Part shown: positions 33,427 to 42,344 of the stretch, piece after piece | Numbering within the stretch: position 1 is the stretch's first letter | Layout: every line of letters begins with the position of its first letter | Assembly: GCA_021772975.1 (NCBI GenBank) | Contig: JAJFKY010000011.1 | Span: 1-64,000 of the forward strand | DNA from: Gammaproteobacteria bacterium | GTDB taxonomy: Bacteria; Pseudomonadota; Gammaproteobacteria; Xanthomonadales; Wenzhouxiangellaceae | DNA: 64,000 bases | Direction: 5' to 3' | Translations under genes and position numbers: made by a program | The notes under the pieces: generated by a model | Databases searched by the model: none | What the model was told of the DNA's origin: nothing | What the model saw: only the letters and a program-made list of their open reading frames with translations

Positions 33427-34239
33427 ATGATCTGGCTTGCTGTTTTGCTATTGGCGGCATTGATCGCCGCGTGGTTCTGGTGGTGGCCGGGTTTTCAGCG
33501 CCGCCGGGTGATGCGGCGTCCATTCCCGGCTGAGTGGAGCGCACTGCTTGAGCGGAACATGCCGATCTATGCGCGCTTATCCGAGCGCGAACGGCAACGA
33601 TTGCAGCAACTGGTGCAGTACTTCCTGCATCACAAGCAGTTTGTCGGCTGTGCCGGGTTGCAGATCAATGACGAAATCCGGGTCAGCATCGCCGCCGAGG
33701 CCTGTTTGTTGATTTTGTATCAACCCAGCACTCTATACGCTAAGTTACGGTTTATTTATGTTTACCCGCATGCATATCAGGCCCCGCATCGCCAGGTGAG
33801 TGAAGCGGGCGTGGTCAGTGAGGGCGTGCAGGGCAGGCTGGGAGAGTCATGGGATAGCGGCAAAATCGTGTTGTCCTGGGATGATGTAGCCCACGGTACG
33901 CGTGATTTCAGTGACGGTGAAAACGTCGTGCTGCACGAATTCGCGCATCAACTGGATCAGGAGTCGGGCATCGCCAATGGTGCACCATTGCTGCAGGACC
34001 GGGCCAGTTACCGGCGCTGGGCGTCCGTCCTGTCAGATGAGTTTGAGCAATTACAGAAGGAAGCCCGGTTGCGCCGGCGCAGAGTGATGAAGCATTATGG
34101 CGCCACTAACCCGGCGGAATTTTTTGCTGTCGCCACCGAGCATTTTTTTGAGCAGCCGGATGATTTACAGCAGCGTCATCCGGAGTTATTCAGTGAGTTC
34201 GAGGATTATTACGGCGTTGATCCCAGACGCTGGCAATGA
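33427..34239 (+). CDS. mtfA: MtfA-type zinc peptidase
   Basis: This 270-residue protein is of the MtfA/DUF980 family. The N-terminal 20 residues form a membrane-like helix, and the catalytic zinc site is HEFAH (His170, Glu171, His174). A downstream Glu in AEFFAVATEHFFE is the likely third ligand, as in gluzincins. E. coli MtfA inactivates the repressor Mlc and has aminopeptidase activity; whether an Mlc partner exists here is unknown. The N-terminal hydrophobic helix could anchor it to the membrane. Confidence 0.9.
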   Translation: MIWLAVLLLAALIAAWFWWWPGFQRRRVMRRPFPAEWSALLERNMPIYARLSERERQRLQQLVQYFLHHKQFVGCAGLQINDEIRVSIAAEACLLILYQPSTLYAKLRFIYVYPHAYQAPHRQVSEAGVVSEGVQGRLGESWDSGKIVLSWDDVAHGTRDFSDGENVVLHEFAHQLDQESGIANGAPLLQDRASYRRWASVLSDEFEQLQKEARLRRRRVMKHYGATNPAEFFAVATEHFFEQPDDLQQRHPELFSEFEDYYGVDPRRWQ

Positions 34240-34240
34240 C

Positions 34241-34259
34241 GGCCTGGGCTTGCCCGGCC
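34241..34259. terminator. Hairpin between convergent genes
   Basis: GGCC-GGG paired with CCC-GGCC forms a GC-rich stem right after the mtfA stop and before the end of the convergent gene. The T-run is weak, so it may be a transcript-protecting stem rather than a strong terminator. Confidence 0.4.
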
Positions 34260-34266
34260 TGAAATA

Positions 34267-35451
34267 CTAGAGCAGTTCATAAACCCAGGGCGAACCAAGC
34301 ACTTCGATTTTGACAACTTTGCGTGGTGCTTGTCGACTGACATAAAACACCTGCGAAGGCGCGCCGCCCTGATAGCGGATCATATCGGTTGCAAAAGTAC
34401 CGGCTGGCACGGTGACCGTTTGCGTGCCCAGGTTGTCCACCTGAATTATTCTTAGTTCATCGTTGTAAGTGTTGTACCAGTAAAAGCCAAATGACGTATC
34501 GATTGTTGCAGGCACGGCCGATGCCAGCATGATGGCGGCGGTGCGTTCAAAGTAAGGCTGGTCGATGGTTTGCTCCAAATTCAGCGTTCCTTGAGGTTCA
34601 AACGGCTGACGTGGATATTCAGAGCTGCCTGAGATTTGCTGGCCATTAAAGTTTGCATTGATCTGACTGGACTGGCCGAACATAGGGCCGCTTGCTGTCA
34701 TGGCTATCGGTTGCAGTGTCTGCTTATCGACGATCACCTCAATCGTCGCGTCTACATTGTATTCCGGTAACTGAGTTAATTCCTTTAAGGTCAAAACTTC
34801 ACCATATTGCTGGTGGGCATTGAAACTGTATTGCCATGTGGATTCACCCACCGGTTTGCCGTTCAGCAACATCTGAAAGGTCTGCTTGCCCGGACTAATC
34901 CAATCAGCGTTCAAGCGCAGGGCCTGGACTGGCGCTGAATTGGAAATGGGCGGGATGGATAGCAGGTCCAGCGTGGTTGAACCATCCGCTGCGATGCCAA
35001 CCCGGTACAGATTGTGATAAACCGATTCATCAATCGCCGATACCGGCTTGCCACTTAGACTATGGGTTAGCGTGGGCGTGGTGTTGCTGTGGCCGACCAC
35101 CAGGAAAACGCTGTCGGCAGGCGCGGATTTGAGCTCTTCAGCAAATTGTTCCAGTTTACGCGGATCGTAAATCTGCACTGCCTGACTGCGTTTGCCTTTG
35201 ATGGTTTCCGCGGTCAGCCGGGTGCGTTGATAATCGCTGCTGTAGATAGCGGTAAAATCTATTGCCGCAAGAATATCAGCGGCGGTTTCAGCCCGTTTGA
35301 TACCTGCTTCGGTTAAGCCCGGATCGCTTTTATCAGCAGCGTTGTCCAGCTGTTTTTCGGCATGTCGGACCAGATAAACGGTGATCGCCTCAGCGCTGTT
35401 TATCAGGCTTTGAGCGAGCAGGCAGTAACAGCAGAAAGTCAGAATTTTCAT
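34267..35451 (-). CDS. Exported histidine-phosphatase fused to a DUF3108-like domain
   Basis: This 394-residue protein has a signal peptide (about 1-22). Residues about 23-165 form a histidine-phosphatase (SixA/phosphoglycerate-mutase) domain. YLVRHAEK gives the catalytic Arg-His, and VVGHSNTT gives the second His. The C-terminal part (about 175-394) is beta-rich, with TVTVPAGTFATDMIRYQGG and SQVFYVSRQAPRKVVKIE, resembling periplasmic DUF3108-type domains. The fusion is unusual: a periplasmic phosphatase plus an envelope-type beta domain. The substrate is unknown. The gene is convergent with mtfA. Confidence 0.75.
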   Translation of the reverse strand: MKILTFCCYCLLAQSLINSAEAITVYLVRHAEKQLDNAADKSDPGLTEAGIKRAETAADILAAIDFTAIYSSDYQRTRLTAETIKGKRSQAVQIYDPRKLEQFAEELKSAPADSVFLVVGHSNTTPTLTHSLSGKPVSAIDESVYHNLYRVGIAADGSTTLDLLSIPPISNSAPVQALRLNADWISPGKQTFQMLLNGKPVGESTWQYSFNAHQQYGEVLTLKELTQLPEYNVDATIEVIVDKQTLQPIAMTASGPMFGQSSQINANFNGQQISGSSEYPRQPFEPQGTLNLEQTIDQPYFERTAAIMLASAVPATIDTSFGFYWYNTYNDELRIIQVDNLGTQTVTVPAGTFATDMIRYQGGAPSQVFYVSRQAPRKVVKIEVLGSPWVYELL

Positions 35452-35649
35452 AGCTTAATTATCCCTGTTTGACGTTGGGCGGCGATAAGCTCGCCAGATA
35501 TTAAACTCAGCTTAGACGAGTTGATGACATTGGCAAACCCGTTATGAGAGGTTTACGGTTGGATAGTCACTTTATTAAGACAGGCAGTGACTGCTGATAG
35601 CGGCTGACAGTCGGACTGATCACTCTAAGTCATAGTAAAGGAGGCGATG

Positions 35650-35973
35650 ATGAAAATGCAGGCATTACATAACCTGGAAGATATGATCAAAAAAGTTCCG
35701 GAACTGCCGGAACAGACCCGCAGTATGCTGCTGGGTGAAGTCAAAGAGGCTAAGAGCCCGCTGCAGACCGATAAAATGATTTACCGGCTGGTGGTTTCGG
35801 GTTTGGTGCTGGCGATTCTGGCGTGTCTGTTTTTTACTTTTTATATCACCCTGCAGAATACTGATCCCGCTACTGAAATAAAAATGCCGGAGATTTTTAT
35901 GGCCATTGGTTCAGCCGCTGTCGGTGCGCTGGCAGGCTTGCTGGCGCCCAGTCCCAGCCGTGCGGATGGTTAG
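35650..35973 (+). CDS. Small membrane protein of unknown function
   Basis: This protein of about 107 residues has a charged N-terminus (about 1-45) followed by two hydrophobic segments (about 46-68 and 82-100). AAGGAGG immediately upstream supports the second ATG (35650); the first (35647) is only two bases from it. No family is recognised. It ends at a strong hairpin shared with the convergent gene. Confidence 0.65.
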   Translation: MKMQALHNLEDMIKKVPELPEQTRSMLLGEVKEAKSPLQTDKMIYRLVVSGLVLAILACLFFTFYITLQNTDPATEIKMPEIFMAIGSAAVGALAGLLAPSPSRADG

Positions 35974-35974
35974 T

Positions 35975-36003
35975 TTTCCGGGCCGCCGGCAGCGGCCCGG
36001 AAA
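35975..36003. terminator. Strong bidirectional hairpin terminator
   Basis: There is a perfect 12-bp stem (TTTCCGGGCCGC with GCGGCCCGGAAA) and a 5-nt loop between two convergent genes. The stem ends in T-runs on both strands, so it fits a bidirectional terminator. Confidence 0.75.
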
Positions 36004-36008
36004 GGGTT

Positions 36009-37283
36009 TTACAGGGTGATGCGCAATCCCTGTTGACGGGTTTGCAGCAGGCTTAGTCGGCTTTGATCCTTAAGCTGCAGATGCCGTACGCTAAAAGGCG
36101 CTGTCAGGTTCGTGGCACTGAGTAAATCAGCAGCAAAATTCAGGTTTAGCTGACTTTGCCCGGCGTTGAGCCAGTTGGCGCTCTCGGCAACAGCAATCGG
36201 CTGCTGCTGACCTTGCCGGTTGGTGCCATACAGTACGCCGCTGACGGCATAACGCCCGGCGATGGCGGTATCAATACCCAACTGAATCTGAATGCTCTCA
36301 GAACCGGCTGCTGGCGTAGCTTTGCCGCCGGCAGAGCCGGTGTGGATGCCGACCTGGTTGTTCAGACGTGCGGTGGGCAGGGCTACCGCCAGCGCGGTTT
36401 TGGCATCCCGCATAACGGTCAGACCGTTGTTGTCGCGGGTCTTGACCAGAGCATGCAGCGACCACAGACCATTGCTGTTGCCGGCCGTGTCAGGTAAGCG
36501 TGCATTAGCATCAAAGCCGCCCTGGCGGTTGGCGGTAAAACTCACCGGTACCGAGATATCCGCATCGGGGGAACTCAGATAAGCCTGGATGTCAGCCGCG
36601 CTCAACTGATGCTCAATACCCTGCAGTGACAGGTTGGCGCGCAGCTGGCTGCCGGTCAGATAATTGCTGCGATTGACCTGCAGGTTCAGCACCGCCGGGC
36701 TGTCAGGTTCAAACACATGCACCACGAACTGATCACTGAACCCCGCTGCGGCGGCAATCTGGATACCTATCTCGCCGCTGCCGGTGCTGTCATCTAAACG
36801 AAATGCCACGCTGCCTGCGCTGAAGTTTGCGCCGGCTGCGTTCAGGCTCTGCTGATTGGCCAGGCTGGCGATGCCCTGGCCGGCGGGAAAACGGTTCCCC
36901 TGTACTGACAGCGTGATATCCGACTGGCTGAGCTCGACCGATTGACGGTCGGCCTGCAGTGGCGATATGCGTACGATAGCACCGGGTGCAGTGGTGGCAA
37001 TGGTGATGCCGCTGGCCAGACTGGTGCTGCTGACATCCAGCCAGTACTGACGGCTTTGCTGTACATACGGTTGCTCGGCGGCATTAAGCATGGCTGATGA
37101 GCTGACCGGCCAGCTGAACTGTACCGCCGTGCGGTCATTATTGAGGCTGGGCAGATTGACCCGGGACGATGCCAGTTGTGTGGCCTGCAGATCGTTGCCG
37201 GTTGACGGCAGCCATGCCGCGCTTTGCGCCAGTGCTGTGTGAGCCATCGCGCTGAATAGAAAAATAATTAAAGTCTTAAGCAT
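36009..37283 (-). CDS. Secreted beta-rich protein, DUF4785-like
   Basis: This 424-residue protein has a clear signal peptide (MLKTLIIFLFSAMAHTALA). The mature part is Ser/Ala/Gln-rich and beta-predicted, with no Cys. Conserved-looking segments are YWLDVSSTSLASGI, RFPAGQGIASLANQ and the C-terminal RLSLLQTRQQGLRI. The organisation resembles DUF4785 exported proteins. The gene is 11 bases behind the secreted hydrolase gene and has AGGAGA before its ATG, so the two form an operon. A shared extracellular role, such as lipase accessory or surface protein, is inferred from context only. Confidence 0.7.
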   Translation of the reverse strand: MLKTLIIFLFSAMAHTALAQSAAWLPSTGNDLQATQLASSRVNLPSLNNDRTAVQFSWPVSSSAMLNAAEQPYVQQSRQYWLDVSSTSLASGITIATTAPGAIVRISPLQADRQSVELSQSDITLSVQGNRFPAGQGIASLANQQSLNAAGANFSAGSVAFRLDDSTGSGEIGIQIAAAAGFSDQFVVHVFEPDSPAVLNLQVNRSNYLTGSQLRANLSLQGIEHQLSAADIQAYLSSPDADISVPVSFTANRQGGFDANARLPDTAGNSNGLWSLHALVKTRDNNGLTVMRDAKTALAVALPTARLNNQVGIHTGSAGGKATPAAGSESIQIQLGIDTAIAGRYAVSGVLYGTNRQGQQQPIAVAESANWLNAGQSQLNLNFAADLLSATNLTAPFSVRHLQLKDQSRLSLLQTRQQGLRITL

Positions 37284-37294
37284 GATTTGTCTCC

Positions 37295-38152
37295 TTACAG
37301 ATCATTGCGCAGAATGACATCCAGGCCGAAGCACTGGCGTCTGCTTTGATTATGACTGAGTGGCTCAGCGCCATTGGTCCGCTGGGTATCGTAAAACCAG
37401 AGCGTACCCGCGCCAGCCTGACTGGTGCATTCCAGAAAACCATCCGAGCAGCTGTTCAGCCAGGCCTGGGTAATCTCCAGTCCGACATTCAGGGTATAAC
37501 CGCCGCAGTAACTGTCCGGATCCCAGATCGCGGTTTCCACGTCGCTGCCGACCACGTTGTAAAAGTTTTTTGGCAGGGCCGGCCGACCGGCTGTGCCGAA
37601 TAACCAGGTAGAGTTGTAATAAGCCATCCAGGCAGGTTGCTGCATACGTACGGCATCGCTTTGATAACCGAGCAACCAACCCAGTGACTGCTCAAATATA
37701 TTGCCCTGCATGACCGCTTCGGCCAATGGCGTACCTAGGCTGGAGGGCGCTAATGCATTAACCCAGCGGGTCACGCTGATAATTCCGGGGTAACGGCTGT
37801 CCCAGGTTGGGTTGGACATGATCCAGCGCATCACATTGCCACCGTTGGAGTGGGTGATGACCACCAGGTCGTCGATGCCGCGGCTGCTGATAAAGCTGCT
37901 GAGCTGTCCGGCCAGACAACCGGCTGCATCCGGATGCCACATATATTGTTCAAAATCGCAGTTGATGACCACGTAATTGCTTTGATTGCTGAGACCTTGA
38001 CGGACCGAGTTAACAAAGCCACTTTGCCAGTAGTCGTTAAGTGCGTCAGTCTGCTCGCCGGTACCGTGCACAAAGGCAACCCCGGTGGCGGCCATGGCCG
38101 GTAGGCTGAGGGTCAGCATAATGAGCGTGAAAAATATCCTTTTTATCATCAT
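37295..38152 (-). CDS. Secreted alpha/beta hydrolase (lipase-like)
   Basis: This 285-residue protein has a signal peptide (about 1-21). VAFVHGTGEQ is the oxyanion-side HG motif, and THSNGG is the nucleophile elbow. That elbow is a GxSxG variant whose first position is Thr, so Ser is the probable nucleophile. A C-terminal EPLSHNQSRR could supply the catalytic His. Six or more Cys may form disulfides in the periplasm. GGAGGAA precedes the ATG. Lipase or esterase is the best guess; the substrate is unknown. Confidence 0.8.
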   Translation of the reverse strand: MMIKRIFFTLIMLTLSLPAMAATGVAFVHGTGEQTDALNDYWQSGFVNSVRQGLSNQSNYVVINCDFEQYMWHPDAAGCLAGQLSSFISSRGIDDLVVITHSNGGNVMRWIMSNPTWDSRYPGIISVTRWVNALAPSSLGTPLAEAVMQGNIFEQSLGWLLGYQSDAVRMQQPAWMAYYNSTWLFGTAGRPALPKNFYNVVGSDVETAIWDPDSYCGGYTLNVGLEITQAWLNSCSDGFLECTSQAGAGTLWFYDTQRTNGAEPLSHNQSRRQCFGLDVILRNDL

Positions 38153-38417
38153 TGTATTCCTCCAATGGGATGGTTACTTCCTAAAACCAACCTTAGGTTT
38201 ATTATGTAACTATTTGAAAAATATAGATCAAATAATTAAGGACAAACGTTAAGGCGTGTTTAAGCTATCAGTTGCCGAAGGCAAAAAGCAAATGCCCGTT
38301 AACCAGGGCCGTGCTGTGCCTGCGGTTGCCCATGTGGCACTCACAGACATCCGCATGGGGTAGCAGGGGTAGCGTAAAGTAGGGGATAATAGTCATTGCG
38401 CTCTGACCTGGTTAAGC

Positions 38418-38981
38418 ATGCCTTTAAATACCCCCATCATTTTGACGCTGTTTCGAATTGCACTGATCCCGGTGCTGGTGCTGGCGTTATATCTGCCGTT
38501 CGTCTGGGCCAACGAACTGGCAGTCGTCATTTTCATCGTCGCCAGTGCGACGGACTGGCTGGATGGCTGGTGGGCGAGAAGGACCGGTCAGACCAGCAGC
38601 TTTGGCGCTTTTCTGGACCCGGTTGCCGATAAGCTGATGGTCAGCGCCGCACTGGTTGTGGTGGTTCAGCAGCATCCTGACATACTGCTCGCGCTGGCTG
38701 CCGCAGTCATTATCTGTCGTGAGATCATGGTCTCGGCATTGCGCGAATGGATGGCCGAAATTGGCCGCCGTGGCCTGGTATCGGTGGGCATGCTGGGTAA
38801 AATAAAAACCGGGATGCAATTAACCGCCATCGGCTTTCTGCTGTATGGTGAGCCGATCTGGAAAATCCCGATATTCCATATCGGCCTGCTACTGCTGGTG
38901 ATAGCAGCTACGCTGACCCTCTGGTCGATGTTTATTTATCTGCTGGCGGCATGGCCAGCCATGCGGGGCGAAAACCGATAG
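38418..38981 (+). CDS. pgsA: CDP-diacylglycerol-glycerol-3-phosphate phosphatidyltransferase
   Basis: This 187-residue inner-membrane enzyme makes phosphatidylglycerol phosphate, the first step to phosphatidylglycerol and cardiolipin. The CDP-alcohol phosphotransferase motif is complete: DWLDGWWARR then GAFLDPVADK supplies the metal-binding aspartates. About six helices are predicted. The roughly 265 bases upstream hold a possible hairpin (CCCATG/CATGGG near 38330-38360) but no other gene. In many relatives pgsA follows uvrC; here it stands alone. Confidence 0.93.
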   Translation: MPLNTPIILTLFRIALIPVLVLALYLPFVWANELAVVIFIVASATDWLDGWWARRTGQTSSFGAFLDPVADKLMVSAALVVVVQQHPDILLALAAAVIICREIMVSALREWMAEIGRRGLVSVGMLGKIKTGMQLTAIGFLLYGEPIWKIPIFHIGLLLLVIAATLTLWSMFIYLLAAWPAMRGENR

Positions 38982-39109
38982 AGCAGGCCGGACGGCTACA
39001 TCGGCAGCTGTTCTTACAGCTGTTCAGGCCATTGTGCATCTGTCGTTTATCCAGCCATTATTGTTAACAGATATTGCTCTACAGACATTGTGATAAGGAT
39101 TGTTTAATC

Positions 39110-39937
39110 GTGACCAAAAAAACCAAAACCTCGCAGGCGGCGTGCGCCGACCGTCATTCGCTCTATCAGAATTCAGTGCAGGATACCGAGGCAGAGCTCG
39201 ACTTTGTCGCGGATATTTTCAAGCAATTAAATGGCCGGCAATTGCGGCTGTTACGCGAGGACTTTTGCGGCACCGCGAATACCGCCTGTGACTGGGTTAA
39301 ACGCAATAAACAGAACCTGGCTATCGGGATCGATCTTGATGAGGAGGTGCTGGAGTGGGGCAGACAGCATAACCATGCGCAGCTTAAGCCCGAGCAGCAA
39401 CAGCGGGTCCAGATGATACATGGTGACGTGATGCAGCCCCCGGCCACCCAGGTGGATGCCGTACTGGCCATGAATTTCAGCTATTACCTGTTTCTGGAGC
39501 GCGCTACCCTGCGGCAATATTTCCGCCGGGTATGTCAGTCACTGCAGGCTGACGGGGTGATGTTCATGGATGCCTATGGCGGTTATGAAGCGCACCAGGA
39601 AATGGAAGAAGAGCGTGATTGCGAAGATGACGATATCGGCGAGTTTGTATATATCTGGGATCAGCACCGTTTTAATCCGATTAATCATCATATGAACTGC
39701 CAGATTCATTTTAAATTTCCGGATGGTTCACGGATCAATAAGGCATTCAACTATAACTGGCGCTTGTGGTCGTTGCCGGAACTGCAGGAAATCCTGGCGG
39801 AAGCTGGCTTTTCACGCGTACATGTCTACTGGGAAGGAACCGACGAAGCAACCAATGAGGGCAATGGCATCTATGCCGTGGAAACCGAAGGCGAAGCAGA
39901 TGCGGGCTGGATTTGCTATCTGGTGGCGCAGAAATAA
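39110..39937 (+). CDS. SAM-dependent methyltransferase
   Basis: This protein of about 275 residues starts at GTG with AAGGA about ten bases ahead. It has a class I methyltransferase fold. Motif I is degenerate (LLREDFCGTANTACDW). IGIDLDEEVLEWG is the acidic ribose-binding strand, and MIHGDVMQPP and LAMNFSYYLF follow. The C-terminal part (GFSRVHVYWEGTDEATNEGNG) is typical of a little-studied methyltransferase group. The substrate is unknown. An upstream TTG (39074) in frame is less likely. Confidence 0.78.
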   Translation: MTKKTKTSQAACADRHSLYQNSVQDTEAELDFVADIFKQLNGRQLRLLREDFCGTANTACDWVKRNKQNLAIGIDLDEEVLEWGRQHNHAQLKPEQQQRVQMIHGDVMQPPATQVDAVLAMNFSYYLFLERATLRQYFRRVCQSLQADGVMFMDAYGGYEAHQEMEEERDCEDDDIGEFVYIWDQHRFNPINHHMNCQIHFKFPDGSRINKAFNYNWRLWSLPELQEILAEAGFSRVHVYWEGTDEATNEGNGIYAVETEGEADAGWICYLVAQK

Positions 39938-39952
39938 CCAGCCGCCGGGGGA

Positions 39953-40768
39953 TTAAAAATCGCTGCTGATGGCTCGCAGCCACTCAGCATAGCCACGGTA
40001 TTCATTGGCACTGACCGGGATAAAGGTTTTAACATCAAGCTCATCGATAACCGCAAAATTATCCGCGTCGTCGTTCAATGCGATTAAGGCTGCGGTAATT
40101 TCCGCGCGGAGTTGCTCATCCAGTTCGGGTGAAGCGCTGATGGCCACCGCGGGCATTTCTACACTGGTATCGATAATATTGAACTGCGGATAGTCCTCCG
40201 CCAGGCGGGTAGGAATAATCGCTGCCTCGGTGATACCAGCCCAGATTTGTTGTACCGCTTCATCCCAGCTGGTGGCGTTGGAAATAATCTGGGCCTGACT
40301 GAGAGGATTATTGTACCAGCGCGCCAGTACCAGATAACCGGTGCTTGGTGCCGGCATGGTGGCTACCGGCAGACCGACCAGGTCATCGCGCGTGGCATAA
40401 ACCTGATCCAGTACCGCCAGCGAATAACTGATTGAATTTTCCGCGCGCACCATGGGGATGAAATTCTTATAGTTCACCCGAAAATCAGTCAATGGGGCTT
40501 CTTCTATCGCCAGATCCACAGCGGTGTCATTTTTGATGGCCAGCCAGTGTTCCTGAAAATTACGTGGAATCACTAACTGCACATCACGATTCAGGCGCGT
40601 GCTCAGATAGTCGGCCAGGGGTTGATAGACCAGCTTGGCCTGGTCAGGTGGAAAAATGGGCTGGGCGACCATCTGCAACGGCTGAGCCGCAACAAAAGTG
40701 CTGAATGTGGCCACTGCGAAAAGGCCGATAGCGCATTTGAAGATAAAATTATTCGTCGCTGTGAGCAT
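39953..40768 (-). CDS. PhnD-like periplasmic substrate-binding protein
   Basis: This 271-residue exported protein has a signal (about 8-28). It has the layout of phosphate/phosphonate-type binding proteins (FPPDQAKLVYQPLADYLSTRLNRDV, then a GYLVLARWY segment). No permease or ATPase gene is nearby, so it is an orphan. In other bacteria such orphans can serve as sensors or scavenging proteins. The ATG overlaps the 3' end of ygfZ by 20 bases, implying co-transcription with it. Confidence 0.75.
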   Translation of the reverse strand: MLTATNNFIFKCAIGLFAVATFSTFVAAQPLQMVAQPIFPPDQAKLVYQPLADYLSTRLNRDVQLVIPRNFQEHWLAIKNDTAVDLAIEEAPLTDFRVNYKNFIPMVRAENSISYSLAVLDQVYATRDDLVGLPVATMPAPSTGYLVLARWYNNPLSQAQIISNATSWDEAVQQIWAGITEAAIIPTRLAEDYPQFNIIDTSVEMPAVAISASPELDEQLRAEITAALIALNDDADNFAVIDELDVKTFIPVSANEYRGYAEWLRAISSDF

Positions 40769-41609
40769 CTGTCATCCTATGCTTGGCTGTGCTGATGGCG
40801 GATACAGCAGTAACCGGGTACAAAGTTCCATTAGTTTCGTAGCTTAGCACTGTATCTATATGATTGTCATGCAAAACTGCCAGGCCCAATGCCAAATCTT
40901 TGCTTGGGCCATGCACCCTTGCCGCGGAGTGCGCTGAAATCAGCAACTGTCCCTGCACGGTACCTGACTGATCGCTCAGATGTGTTCCAGGCGCTGGCAG
41001 GGCGACGTCATTCGGATGCTCCCATTGTACCCGCCACAGGCTGCGCTTGAGTCTGCCCAGGTAGTGCGCGCGGGCAATGACTTCCTGACCGGGATAACAA
41101 CCTTTTTTATAATCCAGCGCCTGCCAGTGCTCCATCGCCAGCATCTGGGGCAGGAACTGGCCACTGGTGGCAGTACTCAGCCAGCACCAGCCAGCGTTAA
41201 TATCCTGCAACTGCCAGGCATTGATCTGCTCTGCCCGTGGTTTACCGTCTTGATGGTCTGAACCGCATAGCAACTGTGCCCATACTGGTCCGTCTGACTC
41301 CCCGGGCAAGGCATGGATAGAGATATCGTCGGCTGGCTTCAGATTAACCTGGCTGCGCAGGATGTACAGGCTCAAGCGCTGCTGAACGAGGTTGAGCAAA
41401 CTGCTGTCGAGCACCAGCAGGAAGCTATCAGCTGTTTCGCGCAGCACCAGCAGACTGGCAAGCACCTGGCCTTTGGCATTACACCAGCAGGCCGGCTTGC
41501 GTTGACCGGCCCGCAGTGAACTGAGCTTGACCGTGAGCTGTGCATCCAGAAATTCGGCGGCGTCGGTCCCACTGGTACGCAGGCAACTGAGATAAGGAAT
41601 TATTGACAT
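40749..41609 (-). CDS. ygfZ: YgfZ/GcvT-type folate-binding Fe-S protein
   Basis: This 286-residue tetrahydrofolate-dependent protein helps maintain certain Fe-S enzymes. The signature KKGCYPGQEVIARAHYLGRLKR carries the conserved Cys. The N-terminal barrel (LRTSGTDAAEFLDAQLT) resembles GcvT. The location, divergent from the succinate dehydrogenase operon, is common in gammaproteobacteria, where ygfZ, sdhE and ygfX cluster. Confidence 0.9.
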   Translation of the reverse strand: MSIIPYLSCLRTSGTDAAEFLDAQLTVKLSSLRAGQRKPACWCNAKGQVLASLLVLRETADSFLLVLDSSLLNLVQQRLSLYILRSQVNLKPADDISIHALPGESDGPVWAQLLCGSDHQDGKPRAEQINAWQLQDINAGWCWLSTATSGQFLPQMLAMEHWQALDYKKGCYPGQEVIARAHYLGRLKRSLWRVQWEHPNDVALPAPGTHLSDQSGTVQGQLLISAHSAARVHGPSKDLALGLAVLHDNHIDTVLSYETNGTLYPVTAVSAISTAKHRMTDAHSDE

Positions 41610-41716
41610 ATTTTCCAGTAATTATCAGCAAGCTCTCCAGCTACTATTGTGGCAACGGCGCTGGACATCAAACGCAGGTGACTTACAATACCTGAGAACC
41701 TTTACACAAGTCTGAC

Positions 41717-41935
41717 ATGGACAGCAACCGCAAACAAAACCAGGATAGGCCAGCGGCGCCATCATCCCGTGAAACCACGGCGGACCAGGCGGACGAAAGT
41801 TCTGACAGCCGCCCGGCTAATACCGTGCGTCCGAATGATGACGATGCCGGCCCAGCAGAATTCGGAGGCCGTAATGGTCTGGACCCCACCCGCTATGGCG
41901 ACTGGGAAAAAAATGGCCGTTGTATCGATTTTTAG
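41717..41935 (+). CDS. SDHAF4/DUF1674-like succinate dehydrogenase assembly factor
   Basis: This 72-residue protein has a polar, disordered N-terminus and a C-terminal signature EFGGRNGLDPTRYGDWEKNG ending in RCIDF. This matches the DUF1674 (SDHAF4) family. In eukaryotes SDHAF4 binds flavinated SdhA and protects it before assembly; in bacteria the role is inferred. It is the first gene of the sdh operon, 28 bases upstream of sdhC. Confidence 0.85.
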   Translation: MDSNRKQNQDRPAAPSSRETTADQADESSDSRPANTVRPNDDDAGPAEFGGRNGLDPTRYGDWEKNGRCIDF

Positions 41936-41963
41936 GATCAAGTTTTTAGCGTAAGGCATTATC

Positions 41964-42344
41964 ATGACACAACCCACCGCTCGACCATTATCACCGCATC
42001 TACAGGTGTATAAACCGCAAATTACTTCGGTGCTATCCATCTTGCATCGCATGACCGGCATCTTACTGGCGGCTTTTGCAGTGGGCTGGGTGGCGTGGCT
42101 GATAGCCCTGAACCGAGGGGAGGATACCCTGGCGGCCATGCAGTCACTGCTCAGCAGCATCCCTGGAGTAGTGCTGGCCGTGCTGGCTACCTGGACATTA
42201 TTTTATCATCTGCTGAATGGCGTCAGACACCTGGTCTGGGACAGTGGCCGTGGTCTGGAGTTGGGTACCGCCAGACTAAGCGGCTGGATGGTAGTGATAT
42301 TTTCGCTGCTGTTGACGGCCCTGGCATGGGGTGTCTGGTTATGA
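41964..42344 (+). CDS. sdhC: Succinate dehydrogenase cytochrome b556 subunit
   Basis: This 126-residue membrane anchor has three helices. PLSPHLQVYKPQITSVLSILHRMTG is the conserved quinone-site start, and HLLNGVRHLVWD contains the heme b ligand His. Its stop overlaps the sdhD ATG (ATGA). Confidence 0.94.
   Translation: MTQPTARPLSPHLQVYKPQITSVLSILHRMTGILLAAFAVGWVAWLIALNRGEDTLAAMQSLLSSIPGVVLAVLATWTLFYHLLNGVRHLVWDSGRGLELGTARLSGWMVVIFSLLLTALAWGVWL

Noticed and set aside
38292-38363. Short open frame of 23 codons before pgsA
   Set aside because: No ribosome binding site or conserved pattern is seen; an upstream leader peptide cannot be supported.
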